A stretch of 42,953 bases of DNA from JBJXDT01 sp046153505 (GTDB lineage: Bacteria > Pseudomonadota > Gammaproteobacteria > Burkholderiales > Methylophilaceae). Below, piece by piece: positions 7,244 through 15,195 of this stretch (positions are counted from its first letter, which is position 1; each line of letters begins with the position of its first letter). The notes beneath the pieces are model-generated. The model saw only the letters and a list, made by a program, of their open reading frames with translations. It did not search any database and was not told the DNA's origin. The position numbers and the translations under genes were made by a program. Location: positions 1 through 42,953 of the forward strand of contig JBJXDT010000019.1 in the NCBI GenBank assembly GCA_046153505.1, read 5' to 3'.

Positions 7244-9064
7244 ATGACACAAACTAAATTACCTATTGAAATAGCGCGGCAGACGTTTATGCGACTTTCT
7301 AAAGAGAAAAAGCCGCCGACGCCAGATAACTATCAGAGCGTATATGACGAAATATCTTGCATTAAAACATATAATAAAACCTCTGAACTTGGTCATGCTT
7401 TTCAAAGAGTATTGCAAGATGGTGGCAAGCGACACTCTAAATACATAGCTGTCGAACGAAAAATTTCGGAGCTGCTAGAAAAAAAAGAGATTGAAAAGCT
7501 AGAAGAGCAAATTCAAAAACTGTTGCCTATCAGCAAAACAAGCTCAGAAATTAACTGGTCTGTACTCATTCGTAATTTGTTAAGACAGCTGGACACCAAT
7601 CATAAAGGGGTGACGCTTACACGCAAAAAAGATGGTTTAAGCAAAGTACTAAATAACTTTGCTGATGATGCAAATACCATGGGAGACAAAATACAGGCTC
7701 TAGTTAAATCTTGGAGCGAAGATGCTATTGCGATTGAAATTATTGAGCCCTCTGAAAACACTATCAAAGAACAAACATCAGCGTTATCAGTTGATGTTAC
7801 AGAAGCAGAAGACAACATTAACAACACTAATTTGGCCGAAAAATGGCGCAACATGATGCTGGAAACGCTCAAGTTGGAACTCATTCCAAATCTTAAGGCG
7901 TTGCCAGATGCGCATAGCAAAGCAAAAAAATTGTTAATTGCAATTAAAGAAACGCAAGACGAACAGGCAGCTGCAAAACAAGTGGAAGAAATAAAAAATA
8001 TCTTGCAAACACTTGAGATACAGCGTGATTACAATGACAGCATTAACGAAGGACTTTTGGCCTTACTAAGATTAATGACAAGAAGCATGGATGAACTGGT
8101 CATTGAAGATGAATGGCTGCACAGCCAAATTACCATTATTAATGACATCGTCAATAAGCCAATTGACATCAATACCCTTTTTGATGCAGAAAGCAGTTTA
8201 AAAGATCTTATTCAAAAACAAGTGGATTTAAAACCGGTGCTTCATAATGCCAAAGATACATTAAAAAACATGGTTTCCACCTTTGTGAATGGCCTAGCAG
8301 GCATGACCGAAAGCACTAGTGAGTATCATGCAAAAATTGAGTCTTACCAACAAAAATTGAGCATCACAGAAGATATGGTAGAGCTAAGCTCAGTCATTGA
8401 AACCATTCTTGAAGACACGCGTGCTGTTGGGCTTGATGTACAGCGCTCTCGTACTGAGTTTGAAGAAAGTCAGAAAAAAGCCGTTGCAGCAGAACAAAAA
8501 ATTAAACAACTCACTGCCGAACTGGACCACATTAGTGAAGTTGCGCATGAAGACTTTTTGACTGGTACGCTAAATCGCAGAGGCATGGATGATGCGCTAG
8601 TGCGCGAATTTAGCCGTGCAGACCGCTACGATACTACGCTCAGTATTGCCATGATGGACATAGATCACTTTAAGAAACTGAATGACAAGTTCGGTCACTC
8701 TAAAGGTGATGAAGCACTCACTCATTTTGCGAAAGTGATTAAAGATGTGAAACGCTCGACGGATGTGTTAGCGCGTTATGGCGGCGAAGAGTTTATTATT
8801 ATTTTACCGGGTACCAAACAAGAGGAAGCTATCAATGTGATTACGCGCGTGCAGCGTGAACTTACTAAGAACTTATTCATGAGCAATGATGAACGCGTAC
8901 TGATTACCTTTAGTGCTGGCGTGGCCGAACGAGCGCCTGGCGAAAAGGCAGAAAGCATCGTGCCGCGTGCTGATGCAGCGCTCTACCAAGCCAAACAAAG
9001 CGGCCGCAACCGCGTGGTTGGAGCCACAAGTACAAGTACTTCCAATATAGCTCAAGTAGCTTAG
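7244..9064 (+). CDS. GGDEF-domain diguanylate cyclase with long helical N-terminal region
   Basis: Makes the second messenger cyclic-di-GMP from two GTP. The C-terminal GGDEF domain (about residues 440-600) is intact: DFLTGTLNRRG at its entry, DIDHFKKLND, and the active-site loop GGEEF near residue 513. RSTD, five residues ahead of it, is a complete RxxD product-inhibition site. The first 430 residues are charged and strongly helical or coiled-coil, with no membrane segment and no sensor domain I recognise. The enzyme is therefore probably soluble and controlled by the helical part. Monocistronic. Confidence 0.9.
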   Translation: MTQTKLPIEIARQTFMRLSKEKKPPTPDNYQSVYDEISCIKTYNKTSELGHAFQRVLQDGGKRHSKYIAVERKISELLEKKEIEKLEEQIQKLLPISKTSSEINWSVLIRNLLRQLDTNHKGVTLTRKKDGLSKVLNNFADDANTMGDKIQALVKSWSEDAIAIEIIEPSENTIKEQTSALSVDVTEAEDNINNTNLAEKWRNMMLETLKLELIPNLKALPDAHSKAKKLLIAIKETQDEQAAAKQVEEIKNILQTLEIQRDYNDSINEGLLALLRLMTRSMDELVIEDEWLHSQITIINDIVNKPIDINTLFDAESSLKDLIQKQVDLKPVLHNAKDTLKNMVSTFVNGLAGMTESTSEYHAKIESYQQKLSITEDMVELSSVIETILEDTRAVGLDVQRSRTEFEESQKKAVAAEQKIKQLTAELDHISEVAHEDFLTGTLNRRGMDDALVREFSRADRYDTTLSIAMMDIDHFKKLNDKFGHSKGDEALTHFAKVIKDVKRSTDVLARYGGEEFIIILPGTKQEEAINVITRVQRELTKNLFMSNDERVLITFSAGVAERAPGEKAESIVPRADAALYQAKQSGRNRVVGATSTSTSNIAQVA

Positions 9065-9097
9065 TCTAAGCCGTCTTGGCTTAATTTATGATAGTAT

Positions 9098-9120
9098 CGC
9101 GACTTGGAAAAACAGTCGCG
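9098..9120. promoter_or_regulatory. Perfect 7-bp hairpin in the tgt leader
   Basis: cgcgact (9098-9104) pairs with agtcgcg (9114-9120) over a 9-nt loop, followed by ttatt. A weaker hairpin, taagcc/ggctta, lies at 9067-9083. One or both may terminate the GGDEF transcript or shape the tgt leader. Confidence 0.4.
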
Positions 9121-9139
9121 TTATTAAGTCATTCACCAC

Positions 9140-10243
9140 ATGCAATTTTCACTTCAGAAACAAGACGGCCTTGCCCGTCGCGGCACAATTCGTTTGACGC
9201 ATGGCGATGTGCAAACGCCTGCCTTTATGCCAGTGGGCACCTATGGCACGGTTAAAGCCATGTCGCCTTTAGAGCTTAAAGAAATTGATGCGCACATTGT
9301 GCTAGGCAATACGTTTCACTTATGGTTGCGCCCAGGGTTAGAGGTGATTGCTGCGCACGGTGGCTTGCACAAATTTATGGGTTGGGATAAGCCGATTCTC
9401 ACCGATTCTGGTGGCTTTCAGGTATTTAGCTTGGGCGCCATGCGTAAAATTAGTGAAGAAGGTGTCAAGTTTCAAAGCCCAATTAATGGTGACACTTGCT
9501 TTTTAACGCCAGAAGAATCCATGCGCATTCAAAAAGTATTGAATAGCGACATTGTGATGATTTTTGACGAATGCACACCCTACCCCGCCACGCATCTTGA
9601 GGCGAAAAAATCGATGGAGCTTTCGTTAAGATGGGCAAGGCGTAGTAAAGATGCGCATGCTGGTAACAGCAACGCCCTTTTCGGCATTATTCAAGGCGGA
9701 ATGTTTGAAGACTTGCGTGATGTGTCACTTAACGGCTTAAAAGAAATCGACTTTGACGGCTTTGCGATTGGCGGCCTATCGGTGGGCGAGCCCAAAGAAG
9801 ACATGCAACGCATCCTTGCTTACACCGCACCCAAAATGCCACAAGATAAACCGCGCTATTTAATGGGCGTGGGCACGCCAGAAGACTTAGTAGAAGCGGT
9901 TTCACAAGGCATTGATATGTTTGATTGCGTAATGCCCACGCGCAACGCACGTAATGGTTGGCTATTTACGCAATATGGCGATATTAAAATTAAAAATGCG
10001 GGCTACAAGCAAGACATGGCGCCGCTAGATGCCGATTGCCCCTGCTACACCTGCCGCAACTTTACCCGCGCCTATTTGCACCATTTACACAAAGTGGGTG
10101 AGATTTTAGGCGCGCGACTCAACACCATCCATAATTTGCATTATTACCAAGTGCTGATGCAAGGCATACGTAGCAGCATTGAAGCGGGCGAATTTGAAGC
10201 ATTTAAAAAAGAATTTGCCGCAAAACGTGCACAAATTAAATAG
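9140..10243 (+). CDS. tgt: tRNA-guanine (queuine) transglycosylase
   Basis: Exchanges guanine 34 for preQ1 in GUN-anticodon tRNAs during queuosine synthesis. The 367-aa length is normal. Motifs include DSGGFQVFSLG with the general Asp near residue 90, the GGLSVGE loop, and the nucleophile Asp in DCVMPTRNARNG near residue 262. The zinc site CPCYTC with a later His lies near residue 300. It leads the tgt-yajC-secD-secF order that is conserved across proteobacteria. Confidence 0.98.
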   Translation: MQFSLQKQDGLARRGTIRLTHGDVQTPAFMPVGTYGTVKAMSPLELKEIDAHIVLGNTFHLWLRPGLEVIAAHGGLHKFMGWDKPILTDSGGFQVFSLGAMRKISEEGVKFQSPINGDTCFLTPEESMRIQKVLNSDIVMIFDECTPYPATHLEAKKSMELSLRWARRSKDAHAGNSNALFGIIQGGMFEDLRDVSLNGLKEIDFDGFAIGGLSVGEPKEDMQRILAYTAPKMPQDKPRYLMGVGTPEDLVEAVSQGIDMFDCVMPTRNARNGWLFTQYGDIKIKNAGYKQDMAPLDADCPCYTCRNFTRAYLHHLHKVGEILGARLNTIHNLHYYQVLMQGIRSSIEAGEFEAFKKEFAAKRAQIK

Positions 10244-10292
10244 TACAACTTGTGTTAAAATCTCGCGTTAATTTAATTTGAAAGAAAGCACT

Positions 10293-10610
10293 ATGTTTAT
10301 TAGCAACGCATACGCCGCACAAGCTGCGCCAGCAAGCGATTTATTGAGCTTTGCACCAATGATTATAATTTTCGTATTATTTTATTTTATGCTGATTCGC
10401 CCACAAATGAAGCAAGCGAAACAGCAAAAAGCCATGATAGAAGCACTTAAAGCAGGTGATGAAGTGGCGACCGCTGGTGGTGTTTTGGGTAAAGTCAGCA
10501 AAGTTGGCGACAATTTTGTCACTCTAGAAATCGCTGCCAATACTTTGATTAACGTGCAAAAACACGCAATTCAAACCTTGTTGCCGCCTGGCACTATTAA
10601 ATCAATTTAA
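10293..10610 (+). CDS. yajC: Preprotein translocase accessory subunit YajC
   Basis: A 105-aa single-pass inner-membrane protein that associates with SecD-SecF and the SecYEG translocon. It has a short periplasmic start, one membrane helix (about residues 18-38) with the motif FYFMLIRPQMKQAK, and the cytoplasmic SH3-like domain GDEVATAGGVLGKV. ATG 10293 is preferred because AAAGAAAG precedes it. It is flanked by tgt and secD. Confidence 0.96.
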   Translation: MFISNAYAAQAAPASDLLSFAPMIIIFVLFYFMLIRPQMKQAKQQKAMIEALKAGDEVATAGGVLGKVSKVGDNFVTLEIAANTLINVQKHAIQTLLPPGTIKSI

Positions 10611-10627
10611 GTATTAATCGAGCATCC

Positions 10628-12478
10628 ATGAACCGCTATCCCAAATGGAAGTACATTTTAGTTGCAGTCGTCATTTTAATCGGCCTGCTCTACACCATCC
10701 CTAACCTTTATGGTGAATCACCCGCAGTGCAAGTGAGCCCGACCAAAACTACTTCTAAAGCTGACCAAGCATTGCTAAACAAGGTAGAGGCCACGCTTAA
10801 GCTTGCAAACATTCCATTTAACGGTATCTTTTTAGATGCTAGCGGCGTTAAAGTGCGCTTTGCCAACCCAGAAGATCAGTTAAAAGCTAAAGACAAACTG
10901 ATTAGCGGCTTAGGTAAAGATTATACTGTCGCGCTGAACTTGCTGTCACAAACACCTAATTGGCTACTGAACATTGGCGCGAAACCAATGTATTTGGGCT
11001 TGGATTTACGTGGCGGTGTGCACTTTTTACTTCAAGTGGATATGAAAGCTGCTTTAAATAAATCCGCAGAAAGTAGCCTTGGAGATTTCCGCACCACACT
11101 GCGTCGCGAAAAACTGAATTATTTTGGTATTTCGCGGGATGCGCAAAAAGTAGAAGTGAAATTTGAGACTGAGGCGGAGATGACTAAGGCTGATAGGCTT
11201 TTGAGCAAAGATTATCCGGATTTGACCTACAGCACCTCTGGTAGCGGTAAAGAGTTCACACTCACCGCTGTTTCAGGACCTGCAGCACAAAAGAAAATTC
11301 AAGAATTCGCACTCAAACAGAACTTGCAAACTTTGCATAACCGTATTAATGAACTTGGTGTTGCAGAGCCAATCGTGCAGCAGCAAGGTTTGGATCGCAT
11401 TGTAGTGCAACTGCCAGGCGTACAAGATACGGCTAAAGCGAAGGAAATATTGGGACGTACCGCCACGCTAGAAATCCGCATGGTGGATGAAGAAAAAACA
11501 GATATTGCGACTTTAGAAAAGGCTGCTGCAGGCCAAGTGCCGTTTGGCGATGAAATGTATAAAGACCGCCAAGATCGCCCAATTTTGGTCAAGAAAAACG
11601 TAGTCCTCACGGGTGACCGCATTACTGATGCTGGCCCGGGCGTGAACCAACAAACCGGTGGCTCAGTTGTAAATGTGACGCTGGATGGACGTGGTGCGGG
11701 TATCTTTAAAAACGTGACCCGCGACAATGTGGGCAAGCGCATGGCTATTTTGCTTATTGAAAAAGGTAGCACTGAAGTAATTACCGCGCCAGTCATTAAC
11801 GAAGAAATCGGTGGCGGTCGTGTGCAAATTTCAGGTATGGATTCTCCGCAAGAAGCAACTGACATCTCTCTTTTATTACGCGCTGGCGCTTTAGCAGCAC
11901 CCATGGAAATCATTGAGGAGCGCACCGTTGGCCCTAGCATGGGTGAAGAAAACATCAAACGTGGCGTGCACTCTACTTTGTGGGGCTTTGCTGCGATTTC
12001 AGTAATGATGATTATTTACTATATGATTTTTGGCGGCGTGTCAGTATTGGCACTTGGCGTAAACTTACTCTTGCTAGTTGCTTTACTTTCCATGCTCCAA
12101 GCCACACTTACCTTGCCTGGTTTGGCGGCGATTGCCTTAGCACTGGGTATGGCGATTGATGCAAATGTATTGATTAACGAACGGATTCGTGAAGAGCTGC
12201 GCAATGGCAATACGCCACAAGCCAGCATTAGCGCGGGCTACGATAGAGCGTTTGATACGATCTTAGACTCCAACGTCACCACACTAATTGCGGGTATGGC
12301 ACTGTTTATGTTCGGTACTGGCCCGATCAAAGGCTTTGCCGTGGTACACGTCCTTGGCATTTTGACCTCCATGTTCAGTGCCATTTTAGTCTCGCGAGCG
12401 ATAGTAAACATTATTTATGGCTATCGTCGTAAACTCACAGGCCTTTCCATCGGCCAAATTTATAAGCCAACCGAATAA
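10628..12478 (+). CDS. secD: Protein translocase subunit SecD
   Basis: A proton-driven RND-type subunit that helps pull exported proteins to the periplasmic side. 616 aa, with a first membrane helix at residues 8-26, a large periplasmic P1 domain starting at LGLDLRGGVHFLLQVD, and five C-terminal helices. The D-x-N motif ALGMAIDANVLINERIREE in helix 4 is intact. secF follows after 18 nt. Confidence 0.98.
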   Translation: MNRYPKWKYILVAVVILIGLLYTIPNLYGESPAVQVSPTKTTSKADQALLNKVEATLKLANIPFNGIFLDASGVKVRFANPEDQLKAKDKLISGLGKDYTVALNLLSQTPNWLLNIGAKPMYLGLDLRGGVHFLLQVDMKAALNKSAESSLGDFRTTLRREKLNYFGISRDAQKVEVKFETEAEMTKADRLLSKDYPDLTYSTSGSGKEFTLTAVSGPAAQKKIQEFALKQNLQTLHNRINELGVAEPIVQQQGLDRIVVQLPGVQDTAKAKEILGRTATLEIRMVDEEKTDIATLEKAAAGQVPFGDEMYKDRQDRPILVKKNVVLTGDRITDAGPGVNQQTGGSVVNVTLDGRGAGIFKNVTRDNVGKRMAILLIEKGSTEVITAPVINEEIGGGRVQISGMDSPQEATDISLLLRAGALAAPMEIIEERTVGPSMGEENIKRGVHSTLWGFAAISVMMIIYYMIFGGVSVLALGVNLLLLVALLSMLQATLTLPGLAAIALALGMAIDANVLINERIREELRNGNTPQASISAGYDRAFDTILDSNVTTLIAGMALFMFGTGPIKGFAVVHVLGILTSMFSAILVSRAIVNIIYGYRRKLTGLSIGQIYKPTE

Positions 12479-12496
12479 AAGTTACGGGTATATATT

Positions 12497-13450
12497 ATGG
12501 AATTATTTAGAATTAAAAAAGACATCCCATTTATGAGCTACGGCCGCATCACAACGGCCATTTCTCTTATTACTTTCGTGTTAGCCATTTTCTTTTTGCT
12601 GCATAGAGGACTGAATTACGGCGTAGATTTCACTGGTGGTACAGTGATGGAAGTGAGCTACCCACAAGCCGCAAATATTGACAGCATTCGTAAAGCGGTT
12701 GATTCAATTGGCTTGAAAGACGTGACTGTACAAAATTTTGGCACAAGTCATGATGTACTCATTCGCTTGCCAATTAAAAAGGATTTAACCATTGCGCAGC
12801 TTTCAGAAAAAGTGGGTGTCGCACTCAAAAATGCCGACCCGCAGGTAGAAATTCGTCGCGTCGAGTCAGTGGGCTCTCAGGTGGGCGATGAGCTATACGC
12901 AAGTGGTGGATTAGCACTGTTATTGGTTTGTCTGGGCATTATGGCGTATTTAGCTTTACGTTTTGAATGGCGCTTTGCGGTTGCCGCCATTATCGCCAAT
13001 ATGCATGACGTGGTGATTATTTTAGGCTTTTTCGCATTCTTTCAGTGGGAGTTTAACCTCACGGTGTTGGCGGCGATTTTGGCAGTATTGGGTTACTCTG
13101 TAAACGAATCAGTGGTCGTATTCGACCGAGTGCGTGAAAACTTCCGCAAAATGCGAAAAGCTGGCGTGGTGCAAGTAATTGATAATGCGATTACGCGCAC
13201 CATGTCACGCACCATCATCACGCACATGATGACACAAACCATGGTGGGCTCGATGTTGTTGTTTGGCGGTCAAGTGCTTCACAACTTTGCTTTAGCCTTA
13301 ACCATCGGTATTTTGTTCGGCATTTACTCCTCCGTTTTGGTTGCTTGCCCAATCGCGATGTGGCTTGGCGTCAATCGTGCCAATTTGATTGGCGATATCG
13401 ACAAAAAAGGTAAAGACCAAGAGAAAAATCAGGAAGAAGTTGCCGCTTAA
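12497..13450 (+). CDS. secF: Protein translocase subunit SecF
   Basis: Partner of SecD in the SecDF complex. 317 aa with six membrane helices. The first is followed by GLNYGVDFTGGTVMEV. The conserved proton-relay region reads AVLGYSVNESVVVFDRVREN, and AITRTMSRTIITH follows. The C-terminus is charged and cytoplasmic. End of the tgt-yajC-secDF unit. Confidence 0.98.
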   Translation: MELFRIKKDIPFMSYGRITTAISLITFVLAIFFLLHRGLNYGVDFTGGTVMEVSYPQAANIDSIRKAVDSIGLKDVTVQNFGTSHDVLIRLPIKKDLTIAQLSEKVGVALKNADPQVEIRRVESVGSQVGDELYASGGLALLLVCLGIMAYLALRFEWRFAVAAIIANMHDVVIILGFFAFFQWEFNLTVLAAILAVLGYSVNESVVVFDRVRENFRKMRKAGVVQVIDNAITRTMSRTIITHMMTQTMVGSMLLFGGQVLHNFALALTIGILFGIYSSVLVACPIAMWLGVNRANLIGDIDKKGKDQEKNQEEVAA

Positions 13451-13468
13451 ACACAATTAGCGTTAAAC

Positions 13469-13493
13469 TTAAGGCAACAAAACAACGCCTTAA
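13469..13493. terminator. Weak hairpin after secF
   Basis: ttaaggc (13469-13475) pairs with gccttaa (13487-13493), followed by accctttt. Low GC and a short T-run make it a weak terminator. It is placed so that it could separate secF from the CorC-like gene. Confidence 0.35.
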
Positions 13494-13499
13494 ACCCTT

Positions 13500-14771
13500 T
13501 TGGAAAATTACCCCCTTAGTTGGCAAATAGGTGCACTGCTCTCTTTGCTGGCTTGCACCGCCTTTTTCTCCATCGCTGAAACCAGCCTGATGTCGGTTAA
13601 TCGATATCGGATGAAACATTTAGCAAAGCATGGCCATCGTGGCGCACGCCTTGCTAACCGCCTACTTCTAAAAACAGACAAGCTTCTCGGCGTGATCTTA
13701 CTAGGCAATACACTTTGCATTGTGGCCTCTTCCGCATTGGAAGTGCACATTAGCGAGCAGCTATTCAGTGAAGGTCATTACATCACCATGATTGGCTCTC
13801 TTGTACTTACTTTTGCCATTTTGGTATTTAGTGAAATATCCCCTAAAGTCATTGCTGCTGCCAACCCTGAGCGCTTTGCCTTTGCATTGAGTTATGTGTT
13901 GTACCCATTACTATGGTTATTCAATCCAGTAGTCTCTTTTGTTAATTTATTTGTGCGCGGCTTTTTGCGTTTATTGCGTGTTAAGGTGAATTTTGAGGAA
14001 GCCACACACGCGGTAAGCATGGAAGAATTGAAAAGCATTGTGACGGATGCAGGGCACTATATCCCAAAAAAGCACCGTACCATTCTTCTCAATTTGTTCG
14101 AGTTGGAAAAAATCACCGTCGATGACGTGATGACTGCGCATACACAAGCTGAAGTGATTGATTTTGATGCGCCTTTGGATGAGATTTTAGAGCGTATTTC
14201 TAACAGCCATCACACCCGTTTGCCTGTGCGTGAGGGCGATAATGAAGAAATTATCGGCGTGATTCATATTCGCAAAATCATGAATCAGTTGCGGTTGCAT
14301 CAACAGGATCAAGACCTAGACAAAACGGTATTGCGTGAATCCATGAGCGAACCCTACTTTGTGCCTTCTGGCACACCCCTCTATACACAAATTCAGCAGT
14401 TTCAAGAGAACAAAGAGCGCATCGGCTTGATAGTGGATGAGTACGGCGAATTTAAAGGTTTAGTCACGTTAGAAGATATTCTAGAGGAAGTGATTGGTGA
14501 TTTCACCACACAATCACCTAGTCGAATTGGTAGCTATCGCCAAGAAGCAGATGGTAGCTGGTTGGTGGACGGAAGTAGCAACTTGCGCGATTTAAATAAA
14601 AAACTCAATTTATCTTTGCCTTTAGATGGACCACGTACGCTAAACGGCTTAGTTTTAGAACATTTTGAGGACATTCCAGAGCCTGGCACCAGCTTTAAAA
14701 TGGGTGATCACACGCTAGAAATCGTGCAAACTCAGGACAGAATCGTCAAAAGCGTCAAAGTATTTCCCTAA
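13500..14771 (+). CDS. CorC/HlyC-family protein with DUF21 (CNNM), CBS pair and CorC_HlyC domains
   Basis: A 423-aa membrane protein of the CNNM/CorC family, linked to magnesium or cobalt efflux. The N-terminal DUF21 domain (residues 1-170) begins with FFSIAETSLMSVNRYR. A CBS pair (about 200-320) contains VDEYGEFKGLVTLEDILEE, and the CorC_HlyC domain ends the protein. The start is TTG at 13500 because the membrane domain would be cut by any later start; no clear Shine-Dalgarno is seen. Family name is sure, transported ion inferred. Confidence 0.88.
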   Translation: MENYPLSWQIGALLSLLACTAFFSIAETSLMSVNRYRMKHLAKHGHRGARLANRLLLKTDKLLGVILLGNTLCIVASSALEVHISEQLFSEGHYITMIGSLVLTFAILVFSEISPKVIAAANPERFAFALSYVLYPLLWLFNPVVSFVNLFVRGFLRLLRVKVNFEEATHAVSMEELKSIVTDAGHYIPKKHRTILLNLFELEKITVDDVMTAHTQAEVIDFDAPLDEILERISNSHHTRLPVREGDNEEIIGVIHIRKIMNQLRLHQQDQDLDKTVLRESMSEPYFVPSGTPLYTQIQQFQENKERIGLIVDEYGEFKGLVTLEDILEEVIGDFTTQSPSRIGSYRQEADGSWLVDGSSNLRDLNKKLNLSLPLDGPRTLNGLVLEHFEDIPEPGTSFKMGDHTLEIVQTQDRIVKSVKVFP

Positions 14772-14860
14772 AACAGCACTTTATTATTACCCCTACTCAC
14801 AATAGGCTTGAAATTTTCAGCATTCGGCTCAAAATAGCACTAAGGAATTAAAGATACAAA

Positions 14861-15172
14861 ATGGCCAATACGTTTCCAACTGGTGATGTCGCTGTAAAGC
14901 CCAGCGAGGTTAAACCTAAATTACCAGCAATGTATAAAGTTTTGCTAATTAATGACGATTACACTCCTATGGAGTTTGTTGTTGAAACAATACAACGATT
15001 TTTTAACAAAAGCCTTGAACAAGCAACCCAAATTATGCTCCAAGTACATACTAAGGGCATGGGAGTCTGTGGATTATATCCACGTGATATTGCTGAAACA
15101 AAAATGAATCAGGTAATGAAATACGCTAGGGATTCGCAGCATCCTTTACAGTGTATGATTGAACCAGACTAG
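14861..15172 (+). CDS. clpS: ATP-dependent Clp protease adaptor ClpS
   Basis: A 103-aa adaptor that presents N-degron substrates to ClpAP. The core has YKVLLINDDYTPMEFV, which forms the binding pocket for N-terminal residues, and GVCGLYPRDIAETKM. The N-terminal tail is flexible. It is followed 23 nt later by clpA, its partner. TTGAAA (about 14808) with CAAAAT 16 bp on may be the promoter. Confidence 0.97.
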   Translation: MANTFPTGDVAVKPSEVKPKLPAMYKVLLINDDYTPMEFVVETIQRFFNKSLEQATQIMLQVHTKGMGVCGLYPRDIAETKMNQVMKYARDSQHPLQCMIEPD

Positions 15173-15195
15173 AAGTTGATGAAAAGAGGATTTGC

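Noticed and set aside
9065..9139. preQ1 riboswitch upstream of tgt
   Set aside because: Hairpins are present but the preQ1 aptamer pattern is not recognisable, and tgt is rarely its target.
11299..11958. 219-codon ORF antisense to secD
   Set aside because: It lies entirely inside the conserved secD gene on the other strand and has low-complexity Ser/Pro composition typical of shadow frames.
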